NCBI RefSeq assembly: GCF_025264625.1
Contig: NZ_CP093313.1
Coordinates: 6,200,001 to 6,264,000, forward strand
Source of the DNA: Occallatibacter riparius
GTDB taxonomy: Bacteria > Acidobacteriota > Terriglobia > Terriglobales > Acidobacteriaceae
Direction: 5' to 3'
DNA: 64,000 nt
The position numbers and the translations under genes were made by a program. A model generated the notes under the pieces. The model saw nothing but the letters and a program-made list of their open reading frames with translations, did not search any database and was not told the origin of the DNA. Below, piece by piece: positions 61,701-64,000 of this stretch (position 1 is its first letter; each line of letters starts with the position of its first letter).

Positions 61701-62192
61701 AAACGTGCCAAGCTCGATAACGCCGTTGCCCCACGACAGCCGCGTAGACGGCAGCAACTCCGGCAGCAGTCCATACTTTGACGGCCCAAACAGCGCAGCC
61801 TGCGTAGCCACCAGCCCCAGCGCCGCCAGCGTAATCACCTGCGAGTGCAACGCGAGTCCGGCGGTAGCCACCGTCATCGCACCCACTTCCATCACCTTGG
61901 TCCACAGCGTCACCTTGCGCTTGCTGAAGTGGTCTGCAAGCCAACCGCCCGACATGCTGAAGATCACAAACGGCACAGAGAAGAGAAATGTAACGATGGA
62001 GACGAAGGTGTCGCGATGGCCTTTATCCAGGCCCATGCCGACAACCATGGCCAGCAGCAGATTGCGCAGAACGTTATCGCTGAAGGCGCCCTGGAACTGC
62101 GTAACGATCAGTGCCCAGAATCCACGTTCGCTGCGATGGACGTCGGGCCCGGGCAAAAGATCCGGCTGGTGACTCAGATTGGTCTGGCTCAT
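58734..62192 (-). CDS. MFS transporter / acyltransferase / acyl-ACP synthetase fusion (LplT-Aas type)
   Basis: The 1152-residue protein joins a 12-helix MFS domain (about 1-420), a PlsC-type acyltransferase with the HxxxxD motif (His456 to Asp461 in NHMSFVD) and an AMP-binding acyl-ACP synthetase domain with SSGSTGDPKG near 798. In E. coli lplT and aas are separate genes and together recycle lysophospholipids; here they form one polypeptide. It would flip lysophospholipid inwards and re-acylate it. The start at 62192 has a weak ribosome site. Confidence 0.93.
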   Translation of the reverse strand: MSQTNLSHQPDLLPGPDVHRSERGFWALIVTQFQGAFSDNVLRNLLLAMVVGMGLDKGHRDTFVSIVTFLFSVPFVIFSMSGGWLADHFSKRKVTLWTKVMEVGAMTVATAGLALHSQVITLAALGLVATQAALFGPSKYGLLPELLPSTRLSWGNGVIELGTFLAIILGTVAGAGLAERFPGEEIFAGYILIGLAGVGFLTSLGIDRVPAAAPAKRFRINFVGDLWKQIGIMRRDQALFLAVLGNTYFWFLGSLLFATVVVYGPDVLHIGPGKTAYLNAALAIGIGIGSMAAGIVSGKKIEYGLIPLGSIGMTCTGVVLGVTHTGIIGSAVLLSILGFWAGFFAVPVNALIQHRPDEKDKGGIIAAANLLSFIGIALSSGVYYVFTSRFINLDPKEVILAASAITAAGTVYVLILLPEWFGRLILFFLTHTIYSLKVLGRENFPDKTGALLVCNHMSFVDAALLIASTDRPIRFLMYKGIYENRVVYPFARMMKAIPISSEQRPRDMIRSLRTATDALRNDEIVCIFAEGQITRTGQMLPFRRGLERIMKGVDAPIIPVNLDGVWGSIFSFERGRFLWKMPRKIPYPVTVSFGRPMPATSTAIDVRRAVQELQADAFYQRKRRMRTLDRAFVRTARRYALRFMMADGKTARVSFFSALTKTIYIARRLRGVIGEKKMVGLLLPPSVGGALANYALTLLGRIAVNLNYTASGEIIASCAQQCDIDVVITSKAFVERFPKLEIPGRAVFLEDTLASPRGSEKLAALVFALTLPVALLRKAVGARGPRPKIDDLATVIFSSGSTGDPKGVMLSHFNLVSNIQQVSQVFMLGRSDKVLGILPFFHSFGFMGALWMPAVNGLGVVYHPNPFDTGVISELVEKYSVTFLIATPTFLQTYMRRCRPESFGSLQFVLVGAEKLPERVALAFEDTFGIRPLEGYGCTECSPVVTVNGRDFRAPGFRQVGGRRGRIGHPLPGISVRIVDIDTGEPVAAGTPGMLLVKGPNVMQGYLGKPEKTAEVLHDGWYTTGDVALMEEDGFLAITDRLSRFSKIAGEMVPHIRIEEKLHELAGITEQVFAVTSLPDEKKGERIVVVTTLSDEKLDPVLDKLAQCDLPALWKPRANQFFRVDALPVLGTGKIDLRGVKAVAVELATARA

Positions 62193-62270
62193 ATAAAGGT
62201 CTGTCGAGAATTAGGACAGATTATAGAGCGCTTCCCATGCCCGGTCGACTTCTATCTTCGACAGTTCAAC

Positions 62271-63497
62271 TCAATGAATCGTCTTCGATTTCCGCGACAT
62301 GAAATCCATCAGCAGATACTCACCTAATCTATCCGGGCTCGTGAAATATGCCTTCCCCCGGCACATCTGACTCACCTGCTGCACAAACCGCACCAGCTCG
62401 AAATCCTGCGCCAGCATGAACGTATTGATCATCACGTTCGACCGCTTGCAGCGCGCTACTTCCTCCAGAGTCTCGTTCACCACCAGCGGATCGAGCCCGT
62501 AAGGATTCTTGTATATGCGCCCATCTTCCAGCGTCAGGGCCGAAGGCTTCCCATCCGTGATCATCACAATCTGCTTCATGTCCTTGCGTTCGCGCGCCAG
62601 AATCCGCTGCGCCACCCGCAGTCCCTCGCGCGTATTCGTGTGCCACGGCCCCACCTTCACGCGCGCAATCTGCCCCACCGGCATCTCTTCCGCTGAATCA
62701 TGAAAGAGCACCAGGTTCAGTGAATCCCCCGGATACTGCGTACGGATCAAATGCGACAACGCCATCGCCACCCGCTTCGCCGGCGTAAACCTGTCCTCGC
62801 CATAAAGAATCATGGAGTGCGAGCAATCCAGCATCACCACCGTCGCGCACGAGCTCTGATACTCGCACTGGTGCACATGCAGGTCGTCGTACTCGAGATT
62901 CAGCGGCAGTTTCAGGCCCTCGCGCGCAATCGCCGCGCCCAGCGTCGCCGTCGTATCCAGGTTCAGCACATCGCCAAACTCATACTTCCGCGACCCGCCG
63001 CTTGCCTCAATACCGGTAGCCCAGTGCCGCGTGTCATGCCGTCCATAATTCGACTTACCCAGCGAACCCAGCAAATCCCGCAGCGTCTTATAACCCAGGA
63101 AATCCAGGCTCTTATCCGTCACTTCAAACCGGACATTCTCATCCATCGAATCATCCGGCCCGTCCACATGCCCGTTCCCATTCGGCTGCGTATAGGAGAT
63201 ATACCGTTGCTGCTCCAGTTGCTCGATCAACTTATCGATCAACTCATCCAGCTTGCCTTCTGCGCTGAGTTGATCGATCTTCGCCTGCAACTCCGGATCG
63301 AAGAACTCGCCCGACTCCAGAATTCTCCGCAGCGCCTCGCGCAGCGATTCCAGATCATGCTCCAAATCGCCAAACCGCGACAACGGATCACTGAATCCCG
63401 AGTCCAGAAAATAGTCGGACAGCGCCTTCAGCAGATCCTCCAGATCCACCTCCGACGCCAAATCTCCGGAATACTTCTGATACCGAACCCGCTTCAT
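62271..63497 (-). CDS. CoxE-like VWA-domain protein
   Basis: The 408-residue protein has a charged helical N-terminal part (YQKYSGDLASEVDLEDLLKALSDYF) and a VWA domain with the MIDAS motif Asp224-x-Ser226-x-Ser228 (MLDCSHSM), followed by the T4/T3-type pattern. CoxE-like VWA proteins act with MoxR-type AAA ATPases. The upstream gene at 63623 looks like such an ATPase, which supports the pairing. Its target is unknown. Confidence 0.88.
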   Translation of the reverse strand: MKRVRYQKYSGDLASEVDLEDLLKALSDYFLDSGFSDPLSRFGDLEHDLESLREALRRILESGEFFDPELQAKIDQLSAEGKLDELIDKLIEQLEQQRYISYTQPNGNGHVDGPDDSMDENVRFEVTDKSLDFLGYKTLRDLLGSLGKSNYGRHDTRHWATGIEASGGSRKYEFGDVLNLDTTATLGAAIAREGLKLPLNLEYDDLHVHQCEYQSSCATVVMLDCSHSMILYGEDRFTPAKRVAMALSHLIRTQYPGDSLNLVLFHDSAEEMPVGQIARVKVGPWHTNTREGLRVAQRILARERKDMKQIVMITDGKPSALTLEDGRIYKNPYGLDPLVVNETLEEVARCKRSNVMINTFMLAQDFELVRFVQQVSQMCRGKAYFTSPDRLGEYLLMDFMSRKSKTIH

Positions 63498-63538
63498 AAG
63501 GAATCACCCAATGCGCTTGTTATCCCGAGCGAAGTCGA

Positions 63539-63598
63539 GGGATCTGCGGTTGCTTTTGCACTTGCTTTTCTTTCTGTCATTCCCGCAGGGAATCTGCT
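63539..63598. repeat. dispersed repeat, copy C
   Basis: GGGATCTGCGGTTGCTT (63539-63555) is followed at 63558-63598 by GCACTTGC, TTTTCTTTCTGTC and the ATTCCC-GCA-GGGAAT palindrome, the same order as the minus strand of 22458-22510. The element fills much of the spacer between the VWA gene and the ATPase gene. Confidence 0.7.
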
Positions 63599-63622
63599 TT
63601 TTGCGCGCTGCCACTCCGCCAC

Positions 63623-64000
63623 TCAGTTATATCCCCTCCTCGATCTCCTCCCCCTCTCCCAATCCTCGTAATCAATCTCCATCTTGTGCGTCTCCTGCTT
63701 GCGCGATTGCTTCTCCTGCGCGCCAAACCCACGCTCCTCATTGCGGCTTAGCTTGCGGTGCGCCACCATACCCTCCAGCAGAAACTCCGCACCGCCCACC
63801 AACACCGGCGAATTATCGGATAGCTTCAGCCCCAGAGCCGATACCTTCTCCATCAATCCCTGGATCCCGCTCAACTCGGCCAGCGCCGCATCGGCACTGA
63901 TCGCATCATCCAGCTTCACCGTGCCGCCCAGGTTGAACCACATCTCAATCTGCTGTGTGTCGATGTCGCCGAAGTGCTTGTCGTACGTCTTCCGCACCGC
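63623..64000 (-). CDS. MoxR/magnesium chelatase ChlI-like ATPase, C-terminal fragment
   Basis: About 125 C-terminal residues are visible before the window edge; the gene continues to the right. The fragment has the pattern IQGLMEKVSALGLKLSDNSPVLVGGAEFLLEGMVAHRKLSRNEERGF, typical of AAA ATPases of the ChlI/MoxR group near the lid domain. The VWA protein lies directly downstream, so the two may work together. An ATG at 63997 is probably internal. Confidence 0.6.
   Translation of the reverse strand, partial: AVRKTYDKHFGDIDTQQIEMWFNLGGTVKLDDAISADAALAELSGIQGLMEKVSALGLKLSDNSPVLVGGAEFLLEGMVAHRKLSRNEERGFGAQEKQSRKQETHKMEIDYEDWERGRRSRRGYN

Overview
The window looks like a chromosomal segment of an acidobacterium (class Terriglobia, close to Acidobacteriaceae or Bryobacter-like soil lineages). 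This is an inference from gene content; no rRNA gene is present. The diagnostic genes are a large VWA protein of the acidobacterial exported type (7774-10938), a PadR regulator overlapping an acidobacterial duplicated orphan permease (55478-58572), a secretin with a cohesin-like C-terminus, a PTPS-related membrane protein, and a GC-rich sequence full of small palindromic repeats. Many starts are GTG or TTG with good Shine-Dalgarno sequences.

Layout. 1-6.3 kb: the end of a TamB-like gene, a three-BON exported protein, a STAS protein, a UbiA prenyltransferase, then minus-strand exported or membrane proteins. 6.3-11 kb: a repeat-rich spacer, prephenate dehydratase, and the VWA protein converging on it with no gap. 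11-19.2 kb: two small Cys-rich proteins, then a protein quality-control cluster, tig-clpP-clpX-(exported protein)-lon; trigger factor carries a His-rich N-terminus. 19.2-22.4 kb: tandem HbpS/GlcG paralogues, engB, and a solitary urocanase-like domain. 22.5-26.1 kb: a secretin and two pseudopilins of a type II secretion/type IV pilus type. 26.3-36.8 kb: smpB, a B12-binding radical SAM protein, pepA, argS, metG, an exported protein and a VapBC pair.

37.2-44 kb: a seven-gene ATP synthase operon (two b-type subunits, delta, alpha, gamma, beta, epsilon) without subunits a and c, closed by a strong terminator. 44-51 kb: small proteins, then a minus-strand operon (penicillin acylase, PTPS-related membrane protein, IspA-type prenyl synthase, SufT-like protein) with ATGA overlaps. 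51-55 kb: exported proteins, a GntR regulator with a CPBP protease, and a four-helix-bundle gene. 55-64 kb: padR plus permease, a giant MFS-acyltransferase-acyl-ACP synthetase fusion, a CoxE-like VWA protein and the edge of a MoxR/ChlI-type ATPase.

The most unusual structure is a family of short-word (7-nt, sometimes 9-nt) tandem arrays. They mostly occur as inverted pairs in spacers and are concentrated between the ATP synthase genes. Each site uses a different word, but the two arms at one site share it. Some arrays run into coding sequence or supply stop codons, and one 9-nt pair brackets the four-helix-bundle gene. They resemble in style the heptanucleotide repeats of cyanobacteria; I know of no description in this setting but could not search. 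No tRNA, rRNA, CRISPR array or transposase gene was recognised.
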